In this document: piece by piece, positions 42,467 to 51,404 of the stretch
How positions within the stretch are numbered: the first letter of the stretch is position 1
Layout: each line of letters starts with the position of its first letter
Assembly (NCBI GenBank): GCA_013815685.1
Contig: JACDFR010000014.1
Span: 1 to 64,000 of the forward strand
Source: Ramlibacter sp.
GTDB lineage: Bacteria > Pseudomonadota > Gammaproteobacteria > Burkholderiales > Burkholderiaceae_C
Length of the DNA stretch: 64,000 nt
Direction: 5' to 3'
The notes under the pieces: model-generated
Told to the model about the DNA's origin: nothing
Databases searched by the model: none
Seen by the model: only the letters and a program-made list of their open reading frames with translations
Program-made: the position numbers and the translations under genes

Positions 42467-42639
42467 GATCGGGACAAAGGTTTCTTCGTCCTTTATCGGG
42501 CGGCTTGCTGTAGCAGGCCCAAGCTCGACCTGCGCCATCCCAGCATCTTTCAGGATGTGGTCGCCTACATCGCGCGCAACGTCCACTGATCACGCAATGC
42601 CTTAAGCTCAACTGGTAGAGGCTCCGATTCCTAACGGTC

Positions 42640-42901
42640 AGCGACGTGGCCGATGTGCTCATCCATCAGTTCGCTGACCTCTTCGCAGTTGCTCTGGCGC
42701 GTCCTTGAAGCGCAACAGGACCGGATTGCGCCCAGCCTTAAATCCAGGGTGCGACAGTGCCGGACAACGCAACCCGGTTCACATGCGCCGCGCCGTGCCC
42801 CCGGTACTGCCGTCTGCACGGCCTTTGGACGCCTAGACCTCGAAATACTGGATGGTCTCTACCTCGGTTCCTGTGGCATTTGCCTTCTCTCCGATCCTCA
42901 T
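42640..42901 (-). pseudogene. CadR/PbrR-like MerR regulator, decayed
   Basis: ATG 42901 gives 'MRIGEKANATGTEVETIQYF' and then a stop. Further on, in other frames, 'CRTLDL', 'LLRFKDAPEQ' and 'NCEEVSELMDEHIGHVADR' match the metal-binding half of Cd/Pb-responsive MerR proteins. Stops and shifts make it a pseudogene. Its divergent target gene is absent, replaced by the end of the polyol kinase gene. Confidence 0.75.
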
Positions 42902-43018
42902 GCGCTTCTCCATAGGGTGACCATACGCAAGGCTCCAGCACCTCGACGCACCCATGAAGGCGCTGGCAGGCCGCATCTACGAAGGCGGCGTTGCGGACAA
43001 GATCGTATCTGCGACGCT

Positions 43019-44623
43019 CTAGCGAATTTCGCGGGCCACGTCCTGCAGTCGGATGAACGCGCGATAGCGTGCATCGTGCAGCGCCGCGACTGCGCCCTGC
43101 GCGGGCTCGTAGGTGAGGCCCACGTGGGACATCGCGGCCATCGCCGCCTGCAAGTCCGTGTTGAGGCCACCGGCCACAGCGCCCAGCATCGCGGCGCCCA
43201 GCAGCACAGGCTCCTCCGCCTGCGTGGCAACCACGGGCTTGCCGGTGACGTCGGCCAGCAGCTGGCGCACCAGGTCGCCCCGCCCGGCGCCCCCGCTGAT
43301 GACAATGCGGTCCACCGGCGCGCCAGCCTTCGTCTGCGTCTCGATGATCTGGCGCAGGCCGCAGCCGATGCCGCACAGGCCCGCGACGTAGAACGCGACC
43401 AAGCTGTCCAAGCCGCTTTCCATGTCAAGGCCCGCGATGATCGCGCGCGCCTGCGGGTCCGCGAAGGGCGCGCGATTGCCCAGGAATTCTGGGACGACGT
43501 GCAGGCCTTGGGCGAGCTGCGCGGTCGACGAGAGGCCGCCCGCCTTTTGCCGTGCCATGCGCGCGAGCATCTCCGGCACCGATTCACCCGCGGCCTGCGC
43601 GAGGGTGCGCGCCTCGCCGGCCGCCGGATGCATGGCGAGCAGCCGGTCAATTGCCGCACCCGCGACGGACTGCCCGCCTTCGTTGAGCCACAGGCCCGGC
43701 ACCATCGCGGACAAATACGGCCCCCACACCCCGGGCACGAACACCGGCTCGCGCGTGCTGGTCATGGTGCATGACGAAGTGCCGAAGACATAACTCAGGC
43801 ACGACACCGCATCGGCGCCGACGGTGCCTATGCCGCCTGCATGCGCGTCGATCAGGCTGCAGCCTACCGGCGTGCCGGGTCGCAGACCCAGTTCCGTTGC
43901 GGCCTGCGGCGTCAACCCGTTGCCCATAGTCGTGCCCGGCTCCACCACCTTTTGGCCGATGCGTGCGAAGGCCTCGTCGGCCAGCACACCCAGGCCTACC
44001 TCGCGGAAATAGCCCTCGTCCCACCGCCGCTCGTGGGCGAGGTAGGTCCACTTGCAGGTGACCGTGCACGTCGATCGTGCCAGGTCGCCGGTGGCGCGCC
44101 AGGTGAGGAAGTCGGCCAGGTCGAAGAACTGCCATGCCGCGTCGAACTGCGCTGGACGGTTCTCCCGCAACCACAGCAGCTTGGGCGTTTCCATCTCCGG
44201 CGAGATGCGGCTGCCCACGTACTGGAGCACCGCGTGGCCAGTCGCGTTGATCCGTTCTGCTTGGCCAGTGGCGCGGTGGTCCATCCAGACGATGATATTG
44301 CGCTCCGGGTCTTCAGAAGGCCCTACGGCCAGCGGTTTGCCGCCTTCGCCCAGCACGACGAGCGAGCAGGTCGCGTCGAAACCCAGCCCGGCCACCTGCT
44401 GTGGCTCGATGCCGGCGTCGGACACCACCTGCGTCACCGACGCGCATACCGCGCGCCAGATTTCGTTGCTGGATTGCTCGACAATGGTGCCTTGCGTCTG
44501 GTAGAGGGTGATGTCGCGCTTGGCGCTGGCCAGCATGCGGCCAGCGCGGTCGAACACCCCCGCGCGGGCGCTGCCGGTGCCAACGTCCACGCCGATGACG
44601 TAACCCGGGGTTGCGGCTGTCAT
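43019..44623 (-). CDS. FGGY-family pentulose kinase (D-ribulokinase-like)
   Basis: 534 residues. N-terminal ATPase-fold loop 'VIGVDVGTGSARAGVFDRAG', 'DHRATGQAERIN' in the sugar-binding region and the FGGY signature area 'IVISGGAGRGDLVRQLLADV' near the C-terminus. This subgroup phosphorylates D-ribulose or related ketoses. The adjacent ribitol dehydrogenase makes D-ribulose, so the pair would produce D-ribulose 5-phosphate for the pentose phosphate pathway. ATG 44623 lies 5 bases after the dehydrogenase stop; the open frame beyond it is shadow sequence. Confidence 0.88.
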   Translation of the reverse strand: MTAATPGYVIGVDVGTGSARAGVFDRAGRMLASAKRDITLYQTQGTIVEQSSNEIWRAVCASVTQVVSDAGIEPQQVAGLGFDATCSLVVLGEGGKPLAVGPSEDPERNIIVWMDHRATGQAERINATGHAVLQYVGSRISPEMETPKLLWLRENRPAQFDAAWQFFDLADFLTWRATGDLARSTCTVTCKWTYLAHERRWDEGYFREVGLGVLADEAFARIGQKVVEPGTTMGNGLTPQAATELGLRPGTPVGCSLIDAHAGGIGTVGADAVSCLSYVFGTSSCTMTSTREPVFVPGVWGPYLSAMVPGLWLNEGGQSVAGAAIDRLLAMHPAAGEARTLAQAAGESVPEMLARMARQKAGGLSSTAQLAQGLHVVPEFLGNRAPFADPQARAIIAGLDMESGLDSLVAFYVAGLCGIGCGLRQIIETQTKAGAPVDRIVISGGAGRGDLVRQLLADVTGKPVVATQAEEPVLLGAAMLGAVAGGLNTDLQAAMAAMSHVGLTYEPAQGAVAALHDARYRAFIRLQDVAREIR

Positions 44624-44628
44624 CGCGC

Positions 44629-45357
44629 TCAAAGGTCGAGGTTGTTGGGCAGGATCACCAGGTCGCGAATCGTGACGTTGCGCGGCCGCGTGAGCATGAA
44701 CACCACCGCATCGGCTACTTCCTGCGGCTGCATCAGGCTGCCTGATGCCAGCGCCTCGTCCATCTTGGCCTTGGGCCAATCGTCCAGCAAAGCTGTCACC
44801 ACGGGCCCGGGCTGCACGGCGCCCACCCGCACGCCGTGCTTGGCCAGCTGGCGCCTCGTCGTGTGCACGAAAGCCTGCACCGCGAACTTTGAAGCCGTGT
44901 AGATCGGCTCCCACACCACCGGCACCATGCCCGCGACGGAGCTGGTGAATAGGATGTCGCCGGATTTCTTGGCCACCATGTGCGGCACCACCGCATGCAC
45001 CGAACGGAAGGCTGCGTTCACGTTCAGGTTGAGCATACGGTCCCACGCGTCGGGGTCGCCCTCGGTGACGTCCCCGCCGATGTAGGCGCCCGCGTTGGCA
45101 TGGAAGATGTCAAGGTCCCCCGCGCGCTCCAAGATTTGCGGCAGCAGCGTCTTGACTTCCTCTGGGTTGAGCAGATCCATGACCAGCGGCATGGCGTTGG
45201 CACCGAACTCGCTGCACAGCTGGCTCAGCCGGTCTTCAGCCCGGTCGATCAGCACGACCTTCGCGCCTTCGGCCAGCAGCGCGCGCGCGCACGCCAAGCC
45301 TATCCCTGAGGCGGCGCCAGTGATCGCCGCGACTTTCCCGTTCATCCTTGCCGTCAT
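44629..45357 (-). CDS. rbtD: Ribitol 2-dehydrogenase (SDR family)
   Basis: 242 residues, closely resembling Klebsiella ribitol dehydrogenase along its length. NAD loop '[20 protein letters not shown]', '[20 protein letters not shown]', catalytic Ser and '[20 protein letters not shown]' (Tyr-x3-Lys), and the C-terminal '[20 protein letters not shown]'. It oxidises ribitol to D-ribulose with NAD. It is the first gene of a two-gene unit with the kinase, downstream of a LacI-type operator at 45467. Confidence 0.92.
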   Translation of the reverse strand: MTARMNGKVAAITGAASGIGLACARALLAEGAKVVLIDRAEDRLSQLCSEFGANAMPLVMDLLNPEEVKTLLPQILERAGDLDIFHANAGAYIGGDVTEGDPDAWDRMLNLNVNAAFRSVHAVVPHMVAKKSGDILFTSSVAGMVPVVWEPIYTASKFAVQAFVHTTRRQLAKHGVRVGAVQPGPVVTALLDDWPKAKMDEALASGSLMQPQEVADAVVFMLTRPRNVTIRDLVILPNNLDL

Positions 45358-45466
45358 CGTCTCTGCTTTCGTGTTTTGTCAGGTTACTTGCGAAGCTTCT
45401 TCGCCGCTTCGAGAATGCCAGGCCGGCCGCAGGCATGGAAGTGAATGCCCTAATGCGGACTGGTCT

Positions 45467-45482
45467 GCGCAATCGATTGCGC
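45467..45482. promoter_or_regulatory. Candidate LacI operator 2 (perfect palindrome)
   Basis: GCGCAATCGATTGCGC is a perfect 16-base palindrome, 110 bases upstream of rbtD in the gap after the arabinitol dehydrogenase gene. It indicates a separate regulated promoter for rbtD and the kinase. Confidence 0.8.
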
Positions 45483-45570
45483 TGTATTGTAAGCAGCGCC
45501 CTCCCCACGACGCCTGTCGTTTACCCCTAATGCTCCGTGCGCACCAGACGCCGTGTGCGCAGCCTCGCCT

Positions 45571-46965
45571 TCAGATTGGAGTTTGCAGAAACTGCTCGAC
45601 GCGCTGATGAGCGTGGCGCATGGCGGCTAACAGTGCCTGGTCACCGGCCAGCTCGCACCAGAGCACCCTGTCCCGGCAGAATGCCGCCAATGGATCCTCG
45701 GCGGCAAAGATGTCGCGAATTGCCTGCGGATCCATCACTGCGTCTTCATAGGGATGCGGCAACTCGCCTCTATTCCATCGTTGCAAAAAGACGAAGAACA
45801 ATGCTGGCAGCATAGCTACGGCTGCGCAAGACCTGTTCGCAACGATGCATTCGCGGATCGTTGGCAGCACGAAGCCGGGAATCTTCGAGAAGCCGTCCAT
45901 TGCCACCCTCTGATTCGAGTCGCGGACAAACGGATTGCTGAAGCGATTGAAGACTATGTCCCGATACCTTGGTAGATCAAGAGGAGACGGATGGCCTGGC
46001 GTGACGAGCGACGGAATGACGTCATGGGTCACATAGTCGTACGCAATTTTTTGAATTGAAGGCACGGCCACGTCCTCATGGATGAAACTGAGTCCCCTGA
46101 GCGTGCCGGACCACGCCAGACAACTGTGGGTGGCATTCAGGACGCGGATTTTTGCCTCCTCATGGGCGTGCACGGAGTCCACGAATTCGGCTCCTACCTT
46201 TGCCCAGTTGGGCCGGCCAGCAATGAACTGATCTTCCAGAACCCATTGGACAAACTGTTCCGCCATCACCGGCGCGCGATCGGCCCACCCGGTAGCCACG
46301 AACACCCGGCCAGCCACATCGTTCGTGGGGCGGGGCGTAATCCGGTCCACCATGCTCGACGGACATGTTGTGTTCGCCTTGATCCACTCACACAATCCTG
46401 CCTCTGCACGGCGAGTAACAAAATCCAGCAGACCGGAACGGAACCGAGCACCGTTGCTTCGCAAGTTGTCGCAGGAGAGCAAGGTGACCGGTCCGCTGGC
46501 CTGACGCATGCGCTCCAGAAGGATCGCTGTGATCGCGCTGTAGATGGTGCAAAGCGTGCCGTTTTCGAGGTCGTTTCGCAAATCCGGGTGGGTGGTGTCC
46601 ACCTCGTTGGCTGGAGTCAGAAAGTAGCCTGCTTCAGTGACCGTGAATGAGATGATTCTTGTGGTCGGCTGCGCGCCGATGTGAATCAATCGTCCGAGGC
46701 CACGGCTGAAAGGAATGACTTCCTCGATGGAGCAGATGCGCTGATATACGCGCTCCCCAGCAGGCGATACCGTTTCCAGCGTGTATTGGCCATGTTGTGA
46801 GGCTAACGCGTCCATCGTTACCGCCGTGTCGCCTCGAATGTTGCCGCCGACGAGGCCCCATGTGCGGTCGCCGGATTCCTGCAGCGCGTGAAGGTAGGCA
46901 GCTTGATGCGCTCGATGGAAGCAGCCCAGACCAATGTGAAGAATGATGTTCGGGGAGGAGGTCAT
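45571..46965 (-). CDS. D-arabinitol 4-dehydrogenase-like (mannitol dehydrogenase family)
   Basis: 464 residues of the long-chain polyol dehydrogenase family. N-terminal 'ILHIGLGCFHRAHQAAYLHA' binds NAD; the catalytic stretch 'EAKIRVLNATHSCLAW' holds the Lys-x-x-x-x-Asn-x-x-His active site. Length and the start fit DalD, which oxidises D-arabinitol to D-xylulose and also accepts D-mannitol. In this operon it would feed xylulose or fructose to the nearby kinases. It lies 50 bases downstream of the HAD phosphatase gene. Confidence 0.85.
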   Translation of the reverse strand: MTSSPNIILHIGLGCFHRAHQAAYLHALQESGDRTWGLVGGNIRGDTAVTMDALASQHGQYTLETVSPAGERVYQRICSIEEVIPFSRGLGRLIHIGAQPTTRIISFTVTEAGYFLTPANEVDTTHPDLRNDLENGTLCTIYSAITAILLERMRQASGPVTLLSCDNLRSNGARFRSGLLDFVTRRAEAGLCEWIKANTTCPSSMVDRITPRPTNDVAGRVFVATGWADRAPVMAEQFVQWVLEDQFIAGRPNWAKVGAEFVDSVHAHEEAKIRVLNATHSCLAWSGTLRGLSFIHEDVAVPSIQKIAYDYVTHDVIPSLVTPGHPSPLDLPRYRDIVFNRFSNPFVRDSNQRVAMDGFSKIPGFVLPTIRECIVANRSCAAVAMLPALFFVFLQRWNRGELPHPYEDAVMDPQAIRDIFAAEDPLAAFCRDRVLWCELAGDQALLAAMRHAHQRVEQFLQTPI

Positions 46966-47014
46966 AAAAATCGATAGATGGACGCAGCCGGCTTTCGGGT
47001 GCCTTCGCCACTAC

Positions 47015-47713
47015 TCAGCTAGCAAGTTCGGACTGGATTTCTTTCATTGAGCCGACGATGCGGTCAGCTCCGGCTTCTACCAGTGCCTGCGTCTGGTCAA
47101 GCACGGAAAAATGGCTGCCGCCGTTGAAGCCATAGGCAGTCATGCCGGCGGCCTTGGCCGCAAGGATCCCACTGACGCTGTCCTCGATCACAAGGCATCT
47201 CCCGGGCGCCGCACCACCCCTCGATGCGGCAAGCAGGAACACGTCGGGCGCGGGCTTGCCATTCGCCACCATGGTCGTGCTGAAGATGCGCCCTTCGAAC
47301 AGGTCCCAAAGACCGGTTTTGCGCAACGCGAGCTCAATGCGCTCCTCATCGCTGGAAGACGCGAGGCAATACGGGATTTCAAGCGCCTCGACGAGCTCAC
47401 GCACACCGTCAATAGGCTTCAGTTCGCGCGCGAACGCCTCAAGCAACTGCGCCCGCCACCCCTGCACGAAACCTAGCGGAAGCGGCCGGTGGGCCATCTG
47501 CACGTAGTGCTCCGTGACGTCCTTCGCAGAACGTCCGAGGAAAAGGGTCAGTACCTCGGGCAGGTCGCATGGCATACCGTGGCGCGTCAGCACGCTCGCC
47601 ACGGTGGCACAGGCGATCGTCTCGCTATCGACCAGCACCCCATCACAGTCAAATATGACCAGATCGAAGGCCCGAGCCAATCGCATACAACTCGCCCCAT
47701 GCGTGCTGATCAT
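47015..47713 (-). CDS. HAD-superfamily sugar phosphatase-like hydrolase
   Basis: 232 residues, subfamily IA. Motif I 'DLVIFDCDGVLVDSE', motif II in 'YCLASSSDEERIE', motif III Lys in 'MVANGKPAPDVFLL' and motif IV 'CLVIEDSVSGILAAKAAGM'. Such proteins dephosphorylate small sugar or polyol phosphates or act as phosphomutases. ATG 47713 overlaps the ROK kinase stop (ATGA), so translation is coupled. In the operon it is another phosphate-ester enzyme besides the two IMPase-family proteins. Confidence 0.87.
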   Translation of the reverse strand: MISTHGASCMRLARAFDLVIFDCDGVLVDSETIACATVASVLTRHGMPCDLPEVLTLFLGRSAKDVTEHYVQMAHRPLPLGFVQGWRAQLLEAFARELKPIDGVRELVEALEIPYCLASSSDEERIELALRKTGLWDLFEGRIFSTTMVANGKPAPDVFLLAASRGGAAPGRCLVIEDSVSGILAAKAAGMTAYGFNGGSHFSVLDQTQALVEAGADRIVGSMKEIQSELAS

Positions 47714-48669
47714 CTTTCCGCCTGGACCAATCCGGCTTTGGGCCCGGGGCCGATCTGCCGCGGCTCACCATCTGAAGGCCACAGCCATGCCGCGCCACGC
47801 ACCCCGCTTGAGTCGCCATGCACGGGCGGGACGACGCGAGTTGAGATCGTGTCAGAAAATACGTACCGCGGAATCAACTCGGCCACGCGGCCATACAGTT
47901 CGGCGACGTTGGAGAGCCCGCCACCCAGGACGATCACATCGGGATCCAGCGTATTGATGACAGTGCCCAGTGCTCGGGCCAGGCGATCCACGTATCGCTC
48001 GAACGCCGCAATTGCGATGGGATCCCCCTGCCTCATTGCCGCCACGACGTGGACCGCGTCGCGGGCCGTAAAGCCGCCAGCGCGGGCGTCCACTGCGAAG
48101 GACGGACCTGAAAGCCAAGTCTCAATGCAACCAGAGCGACCGCAATAACATGCGCGCCCGGCGCTTTCCATGACGTTGGGCGAAGGCAGCGGATTGTGGC
48201 CCCATTCGCCAGCAATGGCATTGGCGCCCACCAGGATCTTGCCGTTGACCACAATGCCCGCGCCCACACCTGTTCCCAGGATCACTCCGAACACGGTGTC
48301 CACGCCAACACCTGCGCCGTCTTGCGCCTCCGACAGCGCGAAGCAGTTGGCATCGTTGGAAATGCGAACGGGGCACCCGAGGGACGATTCCAAGTCGTGC
48401 AGCAGCGGCCGCGCGTTCAAGCAAGTGCTGTTGCAATTTTTCATCAGGCCCGTGGCGGGCGAGATTGCGCCGGGACTGCCGATTCCGGCTTTCAGGCACT
48501 TCTGCCCCGTCATCGCCTCCAGCTTTCCAACCAGCTCCGCTACGGCAGCGACCGTTCCCCCATAGTCACCCGCCGGGGTGGGAAGGCGATGACGCGCCAC
48601 GACACCGCCTTCCTCATCGAGCACCGCACCTTCGATTTTGGTTCCACCAAGGTCTATACCGAAGCGCAT
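47710..48669 (-). CDS. ROK-family sugar kinase (fructokinase-like)
   Basis: 319 residues. N-terminal 'FGIDLGGTKIEGAVLDEEGG' is the phosphate-binding loop, 'GTGVGAGIVVNGKI' the second, and the ROK zinc motif is 'CYCGRSGCIETWLSGP'. Zn-containing ROK proteins with this start often phosphorylate fructose (Mak). Fructose would arise if the arabinitol/mannitol dehydrogenase uses mannitol. The first gene of a three-gene run ROK-HAD-dehydrogenase. Confidence 0.88.
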   Translation of the reverse strand: MRFGIDLGGTKIEGAVLDEEGGVVARHRLPTPAGDYGGTVAAVAELVGKLEAMTGQKCLKAGIGSPGAISPATGLMKNCNSTCLNARPLLHDLESSLGCPVRISNDANCFALSEAQDGAGVGVDTVFGVILGTGVGAGIVVNGKILVGANAIAGEWGHNPLPSPNVMESAGRACYCGRSGCIETWLSGPSFAVDARAGGFTARDAVHVVAAMRQGDPIAIAAFERYVDRLARALGTVINTLDPDVIVLGGGLSNVAELYGRVAELIPRYVFSDTISTRVVPPVHGDSSGVRGAAWLWPSDGEPRQIGPGPKAGLVQAER

Positions 48670-48763
48670 GCAAGTTTTCCTGAAGCGGTCAGAAATTCGG
48701 CGACACGCCCCAGATTCCGCGTCCTGTGATCCAGAATTGGTACTGGCTGTTCGATCAGTGCAT

Positions 48764-49576
48764 TCAACGAAGCGCCACCGCTTCGTTGAGGTGCCTTAAG
48801 AGCTCCTCGTGCATCCAGCCATTCGACGAGATCTTTTCGAGGTCATCCACCGACGCATCCGCGCCGCGCAGGTTGGTCACCTGCCCGCCCGCGGCCCTGA
48901 TCAACGGCAGCCCGGCCGCGTAAGAGACTACATCGGCCTTGATCGACACGAAGCCGTCCATGCGGCCGCTGGCTACCAAGCACATTTCGAGTGCGCTGGA
49001 CACCACCAGGCGTACGCCCCGCGCCACACTTCCCAATCGCTCGATGATGGCTGCCGTGCGCGCAACTTCGTCACGGGAAAAGTTGGAAGTGAGACAGACC
49101 GACACCACGGCGTCGGACAGTGAGCGCACGTCCCGCACGCGAGCAGGCACTGCGTTCACGGTGGCTGGCGCGCCGTCAACATAAGATGCCAAGATTCCCA
49201 TGGCCGGAGCGTTGATCAGGCCGACACGAACAGCCCCCCCGGCCTCATACGCAACGGTGACCGAATAGAAAGGCAGGCCGCTCGCGTAATTGATGGTGCC
49301 GTCCAGCGGGTCGATGATCCAGCGCGGGCCGCTCTGCGAGCCAGTGGCCCCGCTCTCCTCTGCCAGGATCGAGGCGTCCGGCGTCAATTTCCGCAAGCCG
49401 TCGATCACGATCTTTTCCGAGGCGAGGTCGGCCTCGGTCACGATGTCCAGCAGTTCCTTGCGCTCTGGGCGTAAGCCTGCGAACTGCATCGCGACGAGCT
49501 TGTCTGCCGCAGTGCTCACTACCGATTGCGCCCCCTCAAGCAGGGCAACCAGGTCGCCTCGGGATTGAATATTCAC
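48764..49576 (-). CDS. Inositol monophosphatase family protein 1
   Basis: 270 residues. The metal-binding signature 'WIIDPLDGTINY' and upstream 'ILAEESGA' are intact. The C-terminal metal Asp region reads 'SIKADVVSYAAGLPLIRAAG', slightly divergent from the usual W-D-x-A-A. It should be a Mg-dependent phosphomonoesterase on polyol or inositol phosphates. Downstream of the two permease genes in the same operon; a second family member is at 52640. Confidence 0.87.
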   Translation of the reverse strand: MNIQSRGDLVALLEGAQSVVSTAADKLVAMQFAGLRPERKELLDIVTEADLASEKIVIDGLRKLTPDASILAEESGATGSQSGPRWIIDPLDGTINYASGLPFYSVTVAYEAGGAVRVGLINAPAMGILASYVDGAPATVNAVPARVRDVRSLSDAVVSVCLTSNFSRDEVARTAAIIERLGSVARGVRLVVSSALEMCLVASGRMDGFVSIKADVVSYAAGLPLIRAAGGQVTNLRGADASVDDLEKISSNGWMHEELLRHLNEAVALR

Positions 49577-49614
49577 TCTTGCTGTCCTTTCAGGATAAAT
49601 TGTTGAAGGCCTGC

Positions 49615-50469
49615 CTACTTGATGCCGGTCATGGTGATGCCCGCGATGAAACGACGGCGCGCAAGCAGGAATGCGATGACCAGAGGTGCTGTGATGACAG
49701 TGGCGCCGGCCGAGAGCGCACCGTAATTGGAGCCCGATTCGGAATCGGCGAAGAACATCATTCCAAGAGGTGGCGTGGCTAGTTTGGAGTCCGAGACCAC
49801 GATCATCGGCCAGTAGAGGTCGTTCCAGTGGGCAACCACCGAGAAGACGGAGAACGCCGCGATGGCCGGCCCGGCGCTGGGGACGACGATGCGCCAGACG
49901 ATCTCGAACTCGCCCATGCCATCCAGCCGGGCGGCCTGGATGATTTCATCAGGGTAGCCCTTGAAGAATTGCCGCAACAAAAACACCGCGAACACCGAGC
50001 AGAAAAAGGGCGCCATCATCGAGAAGTAGGTGTTAAGCACGCCCAGCTTCGCAAAGGCAATGTAGAGCGGTAATGCCGGCGCCTGCACCGGGATGCACAA
50101 GCCCAGCACCACCAGCGCGAAAAGCAGGGGCTTGCCGGGAAAATCCAGCTTGGCAAGCGCATAGGCGCAGGGTATGGCGACCAGGAGCTGCACGATGAGG
50201 ATGCCCGCGCAAACGATCGCACCGTTCATAAGGAAAAGCAGCAACGGAGCGGTGGCAAGTGCGGCCTTGAAGTTCTCGACGCCGTGGAACTTGCGTGGCC
50301 ACAAGCTGAAGGTTGCTTCGAAGATTTCCGCCGGGGGCTTGATCGATGTCAACAGCATGAAAATGAGCGGCAGCAGCATCACGAACGCGCCCGCCAGGAG
50401 GATGCCGTGGACTAAGACCAACGACGCCACCCGGCGAAGGCGAGTGGATGTGCGAGTGGATGGCTTCAT
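49615..50469 (-). CDS. Carbohydrate ABC transporter permease, MalG/UgpE type
   Basis: 284 residues, six membrane helices. The cytoplasmic EAA loop is 'PDEIIQAARLDGMGEFEIVW'. It forms the inner-membrane channel with the MalF-type permease; its start overlaps that gene's stop by one base. The C-terminus ends in 'RRRFIAGITMTGIK'. A diverged scrambled paralogue of this gene lies at 39239-39355. Confidence 0.92.
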   Translation of the reverse strand: MKPSTRTSTRLRRVASLVLVHGILLAGAFVMLLPLIFMLLTSIKPPAEIFEATFSLWPRKFHGVENFKAALATAPLLLFLMNGAIVCAGILIVQLLVAIPCAYALAKLDFPGKPLLFALVVLGLCIPVQAPALPLYIAFAKLGVLNTYFSMMAPFFCSVFAVFLLRQFFKGYPDEIIQAARLDGMGEFEIVWRIVVPSAGPAIAAFSVFSVVAHWNDLYWPMIVVSDSKLATPPLGMMFFADSESGSNYGALSAGATVITAPLVIAFLLARRRFIAGITMTGIK

Positions 50470-51404
50470 CAGTAGTGCACCCGTCGGTCCATAAATATCA
50501 TCTGGGCTCCCGAGAAGATCAAGGTGAAGAGCAGGAAAATCAGGGTCAGCGTTGCTGAATAGCTGATGTGGAAGTACTGGAAGCCTTCAAGGTAGATGGA
50601 ATAGAGCACGGTCTCCGAGGCCTTCATGGGTCCGCCCCGGGTCAGCACCGCTACCGTGTCGAAGATCTTGAACGCAGTAATGAACGTCGTTACCGTGACG
50701 AACATGGTTGTGGGCCCCAACAACGGCCACGTGATTTTCAAGAAGCGGTCCAGGGGGTGCGTCGCCCCGTCGATGTCCGCGGCCTCGTACACATCTTTTG
50801 GAATCGCTGAGAGGCCGGCGAGGAACAGCACCATGTTGAACCCGAGGAGCTGCCACACGCCGATGGCCGCCAGCGTTGGAATGACTGTGGACGGGTTGCT
50901 GAGGAAGGCTGTGCGACCCAGGCCGATGGCGTCGAGGAAAGTGTTGATCGGACCGAGTTGGGGATGCAGCAGGAATTGCCACATGCTCGCCATGGCGATC
51001 AAGGTCGTGGTAACCGGCAGAAAGTAAATGACTTCGTAAAAACCCCGGCTGCGCGTACGGCGATATACCAGGATGGCCACGAAGAGCGACAACATCACAC
51101 TGGCGGGGACCACGATCGCGACGTACAGGAATGTATTGCCAAGCGAGGTTCGCATGGTCGTGTCCGCCAGAGCGTCGCGGAAATTCTGCAGCCCGACGGA
51201 TTCGACATCGACCGCGCCCAATTCGTAGTTGGTGAAGCTCAGCACCAGCAATACGAGCAACGGCCCGATGTTGGTGAGAATCAGCAGCACGAATGCAGGC
51301 ATGGCGAAGCCGATCCCGGCCAGCGCTTCAAAGCGGTCCCGGGCGGTTCGCCGCGGCAGTGCGGCGGGCCTTTCGCCGGGTTGGGCGGCAACAGCGGGCG
51401 TCAA
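50469..51404 (-). CDS. Carbohydrate ABC transporter permease, MalF/UgpA type
   Basis: 311 residues with six helices and the EAA loop 'PKDVYEAADIDGATHPLDRF'. TTG 51404 overlaps the ATPase stop (TTGA), giving a 30-residue polar N-terminus before helix 1; the longer open frame to 51488 overlaps the ATPase gene and is unlikely. It partners the MalG-type permease, the ATPase at 51401 and the binding protein at 57360. Confidence 0.9.
   Translation of the reverse strand: MTPAVAAQPGERPAALPRRTARDRFEALAGIGFAMPAFVLLILTNIGPLLVLLVLSFTNYELGAVDVESVGLQNFRDALADTTMRTSLGNTFLYVAIVVPASVMLSLFVAILVYRRTRSRGFYEVIYFLPVTTTLIAMASMWQFLLHPQLGPINTFLDAIGLGRTAFLSNPSTVIPTLAAIGVWQLLGFNMVLFLAGLSAIPKDVYEAADIDGATHPLDRFLKITWPLLGPTTMFVTVTTFITAFKIFDTVAVLTRGGPMKASETVLYSIYLEGFQYFHISYSATLTLIFLLFTLIFSGAQMIFMDRRVHY

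Noticed and set aside
44624-45046. Extended N-terminus of the FGGY kinase
   Set aside because: It is antiparallel-frame sequence of rbtD; the kinase fold starts at 44623.
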